Assembly: GCA_945929875.1 (NCBI GenBank)
Contig: CAMEOO010000007.1
Span: 1 to 42,145, forward strand
From: an uncultured Caryophanales bacterium
GTDB lineage: Bacteria > Bacillota_I > Bacilli_A > RFN20 > CAG-449
Direction: 5' to 3'
Length of the DNA stretch: 42,145 nucleotides
Position 1 is the first letter of the stretch, and every line of letters starts with the position of its first letter. A program made the translations under genes and the position numbers. The notes below the pieces were generated by a model that searched no databases, was not told where the DNA came from, and was given only the letters and a program-made list of their open reading frames with translations. Positions 1 through 9,485 of the stretch are shown piece by piece.

Positions 1-148
1 TTTTTTTGATGTTTTTCAATTTTTATAAAATCATTATTTCTCCAAAGATAAGTTTAATAAATATGATAGCAAAAACATCATCTTAATAAAAGACTATTTA
101 TATTTTTACCTTAACTAAAGAATGTTATTTTAAATTGCATTTTAGAGT

Positions 149-3100
149 TTATTTAATTATTTCATATGTTTTTAACAAAACAATTGTAGAAATAATCGAT
201 TCTTTACTTACTACTTCTTTATCACTTGTTTCTTTACTAATCAAGTCACAAACATTTAATGTTACTTTATCTAAAGAAATTGAATATTTATTTTCAATGC
301 TCAATAAGTATTCAGAAACTAGATTATAAACAATATTTGAAGAATCTAAATCTTTTATAATTTCTTTTTCTTCTTTTATAACGATAGCGTTAAAGAATGT
401 TTCAGGGCTGATGCCAGAAAGATTTCCACCATTAACTTCATTATTAATTTCTAAGAAATTCTTTATCTCATCTTTGGTTAAATAGATAATTTTATTCCCT
501 TTTTGATCTTCACCAATAACTCGATATTTATCATTATCTTCAACATAAATAGGTTTTGTACTTGTTAGTTTACTTATTACTGTTGCATTGAATATAGTGG
601 AATCACATATTAAATCAATCATACTAGGATCTGTAATTTGTGAAGCTGTAAAGTTATAGCTCATATCGCTATAACCAAGCTCTTCAAATGCCTTGAACAA
701 TTTAAATACTTCTTCTCCTTTAATAATTTGATCCTCATCAACAATAGTAGAAGGAATAATTATCTCATCAGACGATTTATTCAATAAGATATTGCTTATT
801 GTAGCTTCAATTATATAGCTTGAACACGCATAATTATTATTTGGATCATATTGTTCAAGCAATGTTGTAATTGTAATAGAACTTGCATCAAAACTTGAAA
901 TATTTCCGCCTGTAAAATTAACAATTGCAAGAAGTTCACTTTGTTTATAGGTATTATAAACGTCAGGATCTTTAGCTTTATTTGATCCTTTTATATTAGC
1001 GTTTGCACCAAATAATTCATCAAGATTCTTTGTTAATATTCCTCTAAATAACAATGATCTATATGAGGTATTCAAATTTGATTCATTGACTTTTTCATAT
1101 ACCATTTCTGTATCAATTTCTTGATCTAACTTGATTCCAAAAGCATCTAAAGCATCGAAAAGATACTCTATCTCATTATATTTATATACATTATTCTCAT
1201 CCTTACATGCTGATATAATTTCCTCTGCATTTACTTGATCTTTAATATAGTAATCTAATGCGGAAGTTAATATTCCCCAGAATAATGTTGATTTATGAGC
1301 CGATAGAAGATTTTCTTTATTAAGTTTATTATAAACAGTTGCATCTTCAATTTCTTTGCTCAAATCAATTTCAAAATCATGTAAAACATCTAAAAAGTGG
1401 TTAATTTCTTCAAGAAGATATAAGTTATCTTTTCCTTTACATTTTTCTATTACCTTAGGGTTATTTACATCATCGGCGACATTATCATCTATCGCAGAAG
1501 TTAGTACCGCTCTAAAGAGGATAGAATTAGTATAACTAGAGTTTAGTGTTTCTCTATCATTTTGAATTTTTTCAGCGATAGTTGAAAAATCAACGCTAAT
1601 TTCTTCTTGAGAAATATCTATATCGTAATTCTTTAAAGCATCATTTAAGTTAATTAGTTCTTGTGAAGAGTAATATAAGATATCCTTATTCTTATCATCT
1701 TTTACTTTACAAGAAGAAACAATATTTTCACTAATGTTTAAATCATCTTCTAAGAAAGTGTCAATATAAGAAGTTAATACAATCTTAAATATTGTGGATC
1801 GATATATTTTATCTAACCTTTCTTTATTTAGTAAATCGCTAACGTTAATATCTATTTTTGGATCTTTCAAATCAATTTCAAGTTCATTCAACCCATCAAT
1901 TAACGAAGTGACTTCTTCTAATGAAATATAGTTATAGTTAATATTCAAATCGTCAACAAATATTAATTTAAGTTGATTAGAATTAATAATACTATCTTCA
2001 CCACTTATTAAAACGCCTGATATTTGATTGCTGATTACATATTTAATTAAAGTTGATTTGTAATATGTTTCAATTTGTTTTCCAATATAATTATCGCTTT
2101 CTTTATCAAGAAGTTTATTAAGGATATCCTCAAAGCTTCCACCATTAAATAAGTCATCTAAACCAATTAGGTTAATGCACTCAATCAAATTTTTAAATTC
2201 TTCCTTAGTATAAGAATATGGTTTACTTCCATTAGTTTCCTTCTTTATCTTTGATAAAACGACATTTGCTTCTTCTTCATTAATATTTAATTCTTCATTA
2301 ATTAATAAAGGAACAAAAATCTGATCGATGTTATTTGATAAAACCGAAGCGATAATCGTGGAGTCTAATGCTTTATCTAAGACTTTTTCATCTTTCATTA
2401 ATGATAATAAATCGCCAAATTGATTTTCTTCTCCACCAGAAATTAAATTTAAGAGAACTTCCAAATTTCCGCTATTAGATAATTCTTCTAGTAAAGAAAA
2501 TAAATTATATAATTCACCGTTTTCTATAAGTTTTCCTTCATCGTTAAATCTATTTGCGTATTCGACACTATCTAAAAAAGAAGTATCGGTAACTACACTT
2601 GAAAAAGCTAATTTCATAAAGCTAGTAATATAAGAAGTACTAATGACTTCATTTAATAGTTGGCTATTAAATAAATATGAAGATACAATTTCTAAATTTT
2701 TAGAATTCTTTTCATATTTTTCATTATTTTTATCAAATAAATTAATAAATGATACTAAAATATTATTCTCATCAGTGATAAAGTTATCATTGATTAATTC
2801 ATATAGATTAGTAAATATATCAAGTAGTCCTTTAATTTCTTTAACCCAATCTACTTTTTCAGAATTAGACATTCTTTCTAATTTTCTTGATAATTTCAAA
2901 CGTTTTTCAGATAAAGAAACATCCTGATTTACCGATTTATTAAAGGCTTCTTCACTTAAGAATTTTGCGCTGGCATAGTTAAAGACTCTTGCTAGAACTG
3001 GATTGACTATTTCTTTATTTTCATCTTGAAGAAGAGAAATATTAGAAATCCTTGGAAGGATGCTATTTAATAAATCGATTAAATAATTTTCACTTTCAAC

Positions 3101-4435
3101 ATTAGAGTTTAATACGTCGATGACAATGAAGAAAGCTTCTTTTAAAGTATTATTATCAAGCAAAATATTAGGGTTTAAATACGCTAATTTTTTGGAGGTT
3201 AATTTACTAGCTATCATTTCATTTTCATAAGGAATGCTTGGGCAGTAATACCCTGGAGCAAATAGAATTGAAATTAATTCTTTAGCTTCTTCTGGTAGAG
3301 ACATAGTCATTGACAAAGAGTCAATGTTACTACACACGCTCGTGATTAAAGAAGTGGCTAATGTGAAGAAGCATGATGAAGTGTCAAGACCATTAATGAC
3401 GTTTTCAAATTCTAATTGAAAGGCTTCATTAGATAATAAATTTAAAAGATCATTTTGGAGAATTTCTCCATTCATATATCTAGTCAAAAAATCTTGACCA
3501 CCATATTTAACAAATAAGTTTAATGTATCTTCAGCAAATCCAGTAAGATTACCAAATTCATAAGTTAAAGAGAACCTTTGATTTATTCCTTCTTCCTCCA
3601 CTTGATAATTTCCAGACATTACTAAATCTAAAGCAAATAAGTAGAAAGGATAGTCATCTTCCGTAGTTAAGGAATTTAATACTTTATAGACACCATAATC
3701 TCCATAACTAGAAATGTCTTGATAACATTCATAGATGTCAAAAGGAGATTCAATTTCAAGGTCAAGATTTGAACGATTATTTTGCCCTTTTCCAGCGATT
3801 ATATATAGAGGGCTACCAATTAATGTTAAAACGATTAAGCCTGAAGCCATCCCTCTAAATAAACCGATAAATAATCCTCCAAGATGTTTTTTTCGATATA
3901 CTCTATCAGTTTGATTTGTAGCTATTTCATATTCATTATGTTTCTTTTCTTTTTTAGTACTATGCTTAATTGAATATTGAATTGAAGAAATAATTTCAGT
4001 AATAGCATAAAGTATATAGTTAATTATAGCAAATACCAAATGATATATCATATTGACAATCATCAGAAGGATTTCTTTATTATCGTTAGCTAAAATAGCT
4101 AAATCCCCTTCATTTCCAAAGAAGGAAATGGTAAGCTCGACAATTACTTCTCTAAAACTAGAGCAATTGCTTGATATATTTAGTAAATCTTGAATTGCAG
4201 TATTTGATCCAAGAATCAAGTTAACTCCTTTATAAATCAATTTATCGAAAAATACTACATTAGAAAAAATTAAATATAAAGAGAAATAGATAGCAAAGAA
4301 AATTATACTTCTAAATAATAAATCTTTACTCTTTTTTGTTCCTCTAAAAAAGTTAATTAGCATAGAAGAAAGCACGATAAAAACAAATAAGATAGTTGGT
4401 CCAAATTGTATTGCAAATTTAATTATTTTATTCAT
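149..4435 (-). CDS. Large membrane protein: N-terminal polytopic (possibly CvpA-like) region followed by ~1200 aa of predicted extracytoplasmic helical repeats
   Basis: 1428-aa ORF. Hydrophobic segments near aa 7-30, 42-62, 125-150 and 190-215 (GGLFIGLFRGMASGLIVLTLIGSPLYII). Downstream repeats of ~95 aa with consensus-like S-x-[LI]-F-[RK]-x-[IV]-L-T-S-x-[IL]-D. Confidence 0.85.
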   Translation of the reverse strand: MNKIIKFAIQFGPTILFVFIVLSSMLINFFRGTKKSKDLLFRSIIFFAIYFSLYLIFSNVVFFDKLIYKGVNLILGSNTAIQDLLNISSNCSSFREVIVELTISFFGNEGDLAILANDNKEILLMIVNMIYHLVFAIINYILYAITEIISSIQYSIKHSTKKEKKHNEYEIATNQTDRVYRKKHLGGLFIGLFRGMASGLIVLTLIGSPLYIIAGKGQNNRSNLDLEIESPFDIYECYQDISSYGDYGVYKVLNSLTTEDDYPFYLFALDLVMSGNYQVEEEGINQRFSLTYEFGNLTGFAEDTLNLFVKYGGQDFLTRYMNGEILQNDLLNLLSNEAFQLEFENVINGLDTSSCFFTLATSLITSVCSNIDSLSMTMSLPEEAKELISILFAPGYYCPSIPYENEMIASKLTSKKLAYLNPNILLDNNTLKEAFFIVIDVLNSNVESENYLIDLLNSILPRISNISLLQDENKEIVNPVLARVFNYASAKFLSEEAFNKSVNQDVSLSEKRLKLSRKLERMSNSEKVDWVKEIKGLLDIFTNLYELINDNFITDENNILVSFINLFDKNNEKYEKNSKNLEIVSSYLFNSQLLNEVISTSYITSFMKLAFSSVVTDTSFLDSVEYANRFNDEGKLIENGELYNLFSLLEELSNSGNLEVLLNLISGGEENQFGDLLSLMKDEKVLDKALDSTIIASVLSNNIDQIFVPLLINEELNINEEEANVVLSKIKKETNGSKPYSYTKEEFKNLIECINLIGLDDLFNGGSFEDILNKLLDKESDNYIGKQIETYYKSTLIKYVISNQISGVLISGEDSIINSNQLKLIFVDDLNINYNYISLEEVTSLIDGLNELEIDLKDPKIDINVSDLLNKERLDKIYRSTIFKIVLTSYIDTFLEDDLNISENIVSSCKVKDDKNKDILYYSSQELINLNDALKNYDIDISQEEISVDFSTIAEKIQNDRETLNSSYTNSILFRAVLTSAIDDNVADDVNNPKVIEKCKGKDNLYLLEEINHFLDVLHDFEIDLSKEIEDATVYNKLNKENLLSAHKSTLFWGILTSALDYYIKDQVNAEEIISACKDENNVYKYNEIEYLFDALDAFGIKLDQEIDTEMVYEKVNESNLNTSYRSLLFRGILTKNLDELFGANANIKGSNKAKDPDVYNTYKQSELLAIVNFTGGNISSFDASSITITTLLEQYDPNNNYACSSYIIEATISNILLNKSSDEIIIPSTIVDEDQIIKGEEVFKLFKAFEELGYSDMSYNFTASQITDPSMIDLICDSTIFNATVISKLTSTKPIYVEDNDKYRVIGEDQKGNKIIYLTKDEIKNFLEINNEVNGGNLSGISPETFFNAIVIKEEKEIIKDLDSSNIVYNLVSEYLLSIENKYSISLDKVTLNVCDLISKETSDKEVVSKESIISTIVLLKTYEIIK

Positions 4436-4462
4436 AAACGTCCTTTCCTTTTTTAATTTTAA

Positions 4463-6550
4463 TTATTCACCATATGTTACTTTAACATTAGAATTATTCA
4501 AAACTTCTTTCGCTTCATCTATAAAGGAATAAGCGCCTAATAAATGAAGGTTAGATAAACATTTATCAAATTCGATTTTATCTATGGAAACATTGTAAAA
4601 ATAAGCATCTCTTATGCGGTAATTTTCAAATTCAGAATTTAATTCTATATCACCGGTAAACAAAAATACATCTAGTTCCTTGTATGTTGAACCTAAGAGT
4701 TGTTTAATTGAATGTACCTCAGGTACCTCAGTTCCATAGGCATAAACATACTTGTTATTAAAATAAAGATTCTTTAGATTGTTAAAGTTTTCAAATGTGC
4801 CATTTAATTCTACTTCATCATTAAAAGTAACTGAAGTTGCGTTACTTATAGCTTGAAGTGCATCGCTAGAAAGATAAACGCTAGATTTAAAAGTGATTTC
4901 CTTTAAATTAGTAAATGGTTTTAATAATTCAACGTTAAAGTCTGGATAATTAATAGTGATAGAAGTTACATTTTTTCCACCTTTAACATCATCTGCAATT
5001 CCTTTATAGAAATTCTTATTATCGATTGTAAAACCAGTGCAAGAGTCTTCTATCTCTTTTAAATTACCATTTTCATCAACGTAAACAATTCCTCCATCAC
5101 CATAAATTTTTGTATAGTTATTTTTTGGATCGTTAGCTTTATCACCATACATATCGTCGATAAAAACTCCATCTGGAAGCGTAATATTAATAGTCTTACT
5201 TACATTATAGAAAAAACCAGTTGGGTAATAGTATTGATTAGCAAACTCAATGGATTTCAAACTTGATGGGATGTTTCCACCAAATAGTTCTTTCATCGTG
5301 CTGCAATCAGCTTTTCCAATAACCACTTTAGATACTTTATTGTCATTTTTAAAAGCATCCTTACTAACTGTAGCTTTACTTGCATTAAAATTAACAAGCT
5401 TTGAACAATTTGCATATGCTTCGCTTCCAACAACTAAAGCGCTATTTTGAGTTACTGATGTTAATGCAGTATTTTTAAAGGCTTTATCACCAATTGATCT
5501 AAATTGGTTTTCTTGAACAGATTTCAAATTTTTACAATTTTCAAAAGCACTTTTTGAAATGGTGATATTGTCATTTGAAAAAGTAATCTTTGATAATGGA
5601 TGATTTTTAAAAGCTCCTTCATCAACACCAACCACCGACATCGACACTTTGTTTTTCTTGAAAGGATTTTCTTTAAATCCACTTGTGATCCACTTTTGTA
5701 TTTTTTCAAAATCAAGAATAGAATTATCGTTATATTCGATATTCTTTCCAACATAGACCGTATCGTTTTGAACGTAGTAATTTCTGATAAAACATTGATT
5801 TGACTTTTGAATGCTATATTCCACATCGTTAACATTAAATGCATCGTAAGAAGGCGCAAATAGAGGGACAAGAACTAAGGAAGAGCAAGCAATTAAAACG
5901 GAGAATAAACCAACAAAGGTTTTTAAAGGTTTACCTGGTTTATTTTTATTAAATACGTCTTTAGAAGAATAAGTAGCATTTAACTCCTTTTTAGAAGTCT
6001 TATAGTCTTTTACCCTACTCATTCTTTTTGCTTCTAAACGATTGTATTTTAATTGCAATTTAACATTCTTTAATTCAAGTTTCTTTTCTTTTTTTATTTG
6101 TTTATATTCTTTTTTTAATTTTTTCTGTCTTTTCTTTTTAATTTTGACATTATCATTTTCGACGTAATCTTCTAAAGTAGTTTCAACTTCATTAAACTCA
6201 CCATTATCATATTCACATGAATCATAAAGAGCGTAAACTACTTTTGCTTTAATTGAAGTACAGCTATAGTTAACTTGCATTTTTGCATTTGGAGTAAAAG
6301 AAGAATGTGCTTCTACTTCAAAATTGGTATAACCAATTATCGATTTAACCATCAAATCGTTATCTTTGTTAAATTGAGATATCTCAACTTTCATCTTCTT
6401 TAAAGTTTGATTAAGTTGATTAACAAATTTAAAAACTACGTATTTATGTTTTCGATCATCATCAGTAAAAAACATATATTCATCTAAATAAATGCACAAC
6501 TTATTTTCATCGATGTTTTTTACTCTTTGAATATTATTAAAAGAACTCAT
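4463..6550 (-). CDS. Single-pass membrane protein: cytoplasmic domain + charged coiled coil + TM + BspA-type (LRR_5) leucine-rich repeats
   Basis: ORF track starts at a TTG (6571). The internal ATG (6550) is preceded by GGGAGGAG at good spacing, so I prefer that start. TM segment TFVGLFSVLIACSSLVLVPLFA. LRR_5 signatures such as AFKNHPLSKITF, SAFENCKNLKSV, IGDKAFKNTALTSV. Confidence 0.85.
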   Translation of the reverse strand: MSSFNNIQRVKNIDENKLCIYLDEYMFFTDDDRKHKYVVFKFVNQLNQTLKKMKVEISQFNKDNDLMVKSIIGYTNFEVEAHSSFTPNAKMQVNYSCTSIKAKVVYALYDSCEYDNGEFNEVETTLEDYVENDNVKIKKKRQKKLKKEYKQIKKEKKLELKNVKLQLKYNRLEAKRMSRVKDYKTSKKELNATYSSKDVFNKNKPGKPLKTFVGLFSVLIACSSLVLVPLFAPSYDAFNVNDVEYSIQKSNQCFIRNYYVQNDTVYVGKNIEYNDNSILDFEKIQKWITSGFKENPFKKNKVSMSVVGVDEGAFKNHPLSKITFSNDNITISKSAFENCKNLKSVQENQFRSIGDKAFKNTALTSVTQNSALVVGSEAYANCSKLVNFNASKATVSKDAFKNDNKVSKVVIGKADCSTMKELFGGNIPSSLKSIEFANQYYYPTGFFYNVSKTINITLPDGVFIDDMYGDKANDPKNNYTKIYGDGGIVYVDENGNLKEIEDSCTGFTIDNKNFYKGIADDVKGGKNVTSITINYPDFNVELLKPFTNLKEITFKSSVYLSSDALQAISNATSVTFNDEVELNGTFENFNNLKNLYFNNKYVYAYGTEVPEVHSIKQLLGSTYKELDVFLFTGDIELNSEFENYRIRDAYFYNVSIDKIEFDKCLSNLHLLGAYSFIDEAKEVLNNSNVKVTYGE

Positions 6551-7265
6551 ATTCTTGAACTCCTCCCTCAATTAATTGTTTATTCTTTTTCTTTAAGCCG
6601 ATAAAAGAAAATAAACTAGTCAAAATACTAAACGCTAAAATTGATAAAATTACAATCAAATTGACAAACCCATTTAGATAAGGAAGTAAGAAATTACCCG
6701 AAAAAAGGTAAGCAAATAAGAAATTGACAGAATAAGTTAAAGATAAAGTTAATAGAAAGACAAATAGACAATTAAAGCTGATTGATTTTCTAGTTAAAGG
6801 TCTAATCACATCTTGATTAATTTCTACATCATCTACTTTCCCTACGACGATATTTACATATTTTGTATGCTTATTTAAAGCAACCACTCTAGAAGTTAAC
6901 TTCGTAGATAATTCAGTAATTAGTTTAATTCCGATTACTTTCTTTTTCTTATTATATTGAATTACAAAGAACTTGATCTTTTTATAATTCTTACAAAAAT
7001 TACAAACTAGAAATAAATCGGTAGAAGTTTTACAAATAACGTACTTATCGATGTATCTAGAAGTTAAATTATCGGTAAAATAAACATCATTCTTTGAATT
7101 GACTTTCTTCTTACTATCGATTAATTCGTTTTCTTCAAAATTATGATAATAACGATTTTTGGTAAAACGGCATACTTTTAAGATTATGAAAGATAATACT
7201 CCAAGACTTGCCATAACTAGGAAAATTATTTCCCATACAAATAAACTTATTCTCATATTATTCAC
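6537..7265 (-). CDS. Small membrane protein, one N-terminal and two C-terminal TM segments, unknown function
   Basis: 242-aa ORF overlapping both neighbours by a few bases (translational-coupling pattern). Hydrophobic segments at N-term (VWEIIFLVMASLGVLSFIIL) and C-term. Confidence 0.8.
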   Translation of the reverse strand: MNNMRISLFVWEIIFLVMASLGVLSFIILKVCRFTKNRYYHNFEENELIDSKKKVNSKNDVYFTDNLTSRYIDKYVICKTSTDLFLVCNFCKNYKKIKFFVIQYNKKKKVIGIKLITELSTKLTSRVVALNKHTKYVNIVVGKVDDVEINQDVIRPLTRKSISFNCLFVFLLTLSLTYSVNFLFAYLFSGNFLLPYLNGFVNLIVILSILAFSILTSLFSFIGLKKKNKQLIEGGVQEYEFF

Positions 7266-9471
7266 CCTCTTTCTTTTTTCTAGTTACTGTCTTTTTTTCT
7301 TTTTCAGCACTAGTGTTTTTCTCTACTTTTTTTACTGTTTTTTTATCAGAGGTTACCTTTTTTTCTTTTTCAGCAGCTTCTTTTTTAACTCTTGTTTTTT
7401 TAACTGGCTTTACCTCTTCTTCATTTATAGAAGGAGATGCTTCTATTGGATCTATTTTTATTTCTTCTTGAGAAGATTCTTCACTTTTTTTTACCTCTTG
7501 AAGAGGTTTATCTTTTTCTTCAAATAAGAAATCATCATTTGTTTTTTGTTCTACTTCTTCTTGAAAATTATCTTTGTGCTCTACTTTATGAATTTCATTT
7601 AGAGATTCTTCTTGTGTAAATAATACCTCTTCATTATTTAGAATGTCGTTTTCATCAGTATCATTTAGATGATCTTCATTTGTTATGTTTATTGAATTAT
7701 CTTCTTGATTATCTAGATTATCATCCACACTCTCTTTTGAAGAATCTTCTAAAGGAATTTCTTCACTAGGTTTTTCCTTTTTCTTGAATGGAGATTTAAT
7801 CTTAGCAAATATGCTTGGCTTTAATAATTTTTTATCTTTTTCTTGCGCTAAAGGTTCAGTAGAGTTTTCTTCAACATTATCTTCTACTTTACTAGTAGTA
7901 TCTTCATTACTAAGATTTACTTCACTAGTTGAATCTAATTTCTCTTCTTGAAGAGAATCTTCATCATTATTTTCAACACTATCTTTTGATGCATCATCAA
8001 TAGAAGTATCTTTACTTGGTTTATCTTTTTTCTTAAATAGCGATTTAAGCTTATTGTAAATCTTTGGCTTTTCGACTTTTTTTTCTTTTTCTTGCGCTAA
8101 AGGTTCAGTAGAGTTTTCTTCAACATTATCTTCTACTTTACTAGTAGTATCTTCATTACTAAGATTTACTTCACTAGTTGAATCTAATTTCTCTTCTTGA
8201 AGAGAATCTTCATCATTATTTTCAACGCTATCTTTTGATGCATCATCAATAGAAGTATCTTCACTTGGTTTATCTTTTTTCTTAAATAGCGATTTAAGCT
8301 TATTGTAAATTTTTGGCTTTTCGACTTTTTTATCTTCTTCTTTAACTGTTAGTTCAGTAGATAAATCCTCTTGATTTATATTCTCTTCTAATTCACCATT
8401 TGAATCAAGTTCTTGATCTTCATTTTGAATGTCAGAAATATTTTCGACTTTGGTGGTTTCATCTTCGCTTTCTACTGAAGTATCAACTAAATTACCTAAT
8501 TCATCTTGACTTACTTCTTTAATAATGTCCTTTTCGACAAACACTTCTTTTTCTTTTTTATCTTCTTTTAAAGGTTCGCGAATCGTAGTTTCATCAAATA
8601 ATTTAGATAAATTTTCTTCAATGCTATCCACTCTAAATTTCTTGATTCTAATATTTTTAATATCTACACCTTTAGTTTCAAAAGTATCATTATATTTATC
8701 AAACACCACATCTTCAAAGAAAGATAAAGCCCCCACATTCGCGGTTGTATGTAATTTTGGAACAATAATTAAGATAAATATTATCGCAGCGATAAATAAG
8801 ATTGTAGATAAAGCTATAAAGATATAATTTTCAATACCTAATAATATATATATCAAGGTAGGAACAGCTAGTACAGCCCCAGAAATAACAAAACCTATTA
8901 AAGCAGGAACAAAGATTAACATTAATAAAGTTAATTTCCCTTTTTTCATTGAAGTAAAAGACTTGTTAAGGACATCGCTTGCTCCAACATTATTAACCGT
9001 GTCAACAATATAAGCTCTTGGAGAAAGAGATAAAAGGAATTCAACCATAAAGATAATTAATCCAATGCCCGCAGGAATTAAGAAAATTATATATACGATC
9101 AATTGCTCTTTTTGAAATAATAATACGTTAAATGCACCGGCTAAAAGGAATAATAATCCCCCTACTAAAGCGATGACTAACACTCCTCCTAAAAAGATAA
9201 ATAAAGATAAGAAGAAAGATAAAATCATCGTGTAAAGCGATTTAGGATTATCTCCACTTTTAAATAACTTAGACACGTTTATTTCATTTGACCGCCTTAA
9301 ATCTTTAGCCATTCTTACATTAGCTAATTGATAAAAGGAAGGTAAAAAGATGTTTCCCAATAACGCGCTGAAAAGAAAGATGTAATAGCGTATGAAATTC
9401 CCCTTTGTCTTATACATCCTTTTTGCTACTTTTCTTCCTTCTTTGTAATATGTTTTAAATCCTCTATTCAT
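7258..9471 (-). CDS. Polytopic membrane protein (DUF975-like/GDPD membrane-domain-like topology, tentative) with long charged repetitive cytoplasmic tail
   Basis: About 6 hydrophobic segments in the first ~250 aa, then Glu/Ser/Asp/Lys-rich low complexity with repeats of VEKPKIYNKLKSLFKKKDKPS. The ATG at 9471 has GGAGG-N5 upstream, preferred over the ORF-track start at 9483. Confidence 0.85.
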   Translation of the reverse strand: MNRGFKTYYKEGRKVAKRMYKTKGNFIRYYIFLFSALLGNIFLPSFYQLANVRMAKDLRRSNEINVSKLFKSGDNPKSLYTMILSFFLSLFIFLGGVLVIALVGGLLFLLAGAFNVLLFQKEQLIVYIIFLIPAGIGLIIFMVEFLLSLSPRAYIVDTVNNVGASDVLNKSFTSMKKGKLTLLMLIFVPALIGFVISGAVLAVPTLIYILLGIENYIFIALSTILFIAAIIFILIIVPKLHTTANVGALSFFEDVVFDKYNDTFETKGVDIKNIRIKKFRVDSIEENLSKLFDETTIREPLKEDKKEKEVFVEKDIIKEVSQDELGNLVDTSVESEDETTKVENISDIQNEDQELDSNGELEENINQEDLSTELTVKEEDKKVEKPKIYNKLKSLFKKKDKPSEDTSIDDASKDSVENNDEDSLQEEKLDSTSEVNLSNEDTTSKVEDNVEENSTEPLAQEKEKKVEKPKIYNKLKSLFKKKDKPSKDTSIDDASKDSVENNDEDSLQEEKLDSTSEVNLSNEDTTSKVEDNVEENSTEPLAQEKDKKLLKPSIFAKIKSPFKKKEKPSEEIPLEDSSKESVDDNLDNQEDNSINITNEDHLNDTDENDILNNEEVLFTQEESLNEIHKVEHKDNFQEEVEQKTNDDFLFEEKDKPLQEVKKSEESSQEEIKIDPIEASPSINEEEVKPVKKTRVKKEAAEKEKKVTSDKKTVKKVEKNTSAEKEKKTVTRKKKEGE
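7842..8339 (-). repeat. Two tandem 249-bp (83-aa) in-frame direct repeats
   Basis: CTTGCGCTAAAGGTTCAGTAGAGTTTTCTTCAACATTATC... begins at 7842 and again at 8091 (offset 249 bp), nearly identical throughout. Confidence 0.95.
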
Positions 9472-9485
9472 AATTACCTCCATAT

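Noticed and set aside
5524-5871. 115-aa alternative-frame ORF inside the LRR gene, plus antisense 67-aa ORF
   Set aside because: Both are nested in a convincing longer ORF with LRR_5 signatures; likely spurious.
7159-7619. Plus-strand ORFs (122 aa, 60 aa) opposite the charged tail
   Set aside because: Phe/Leu-rich translations are antisense shadows of Lys/Glu-rich codons; no supporting start context.
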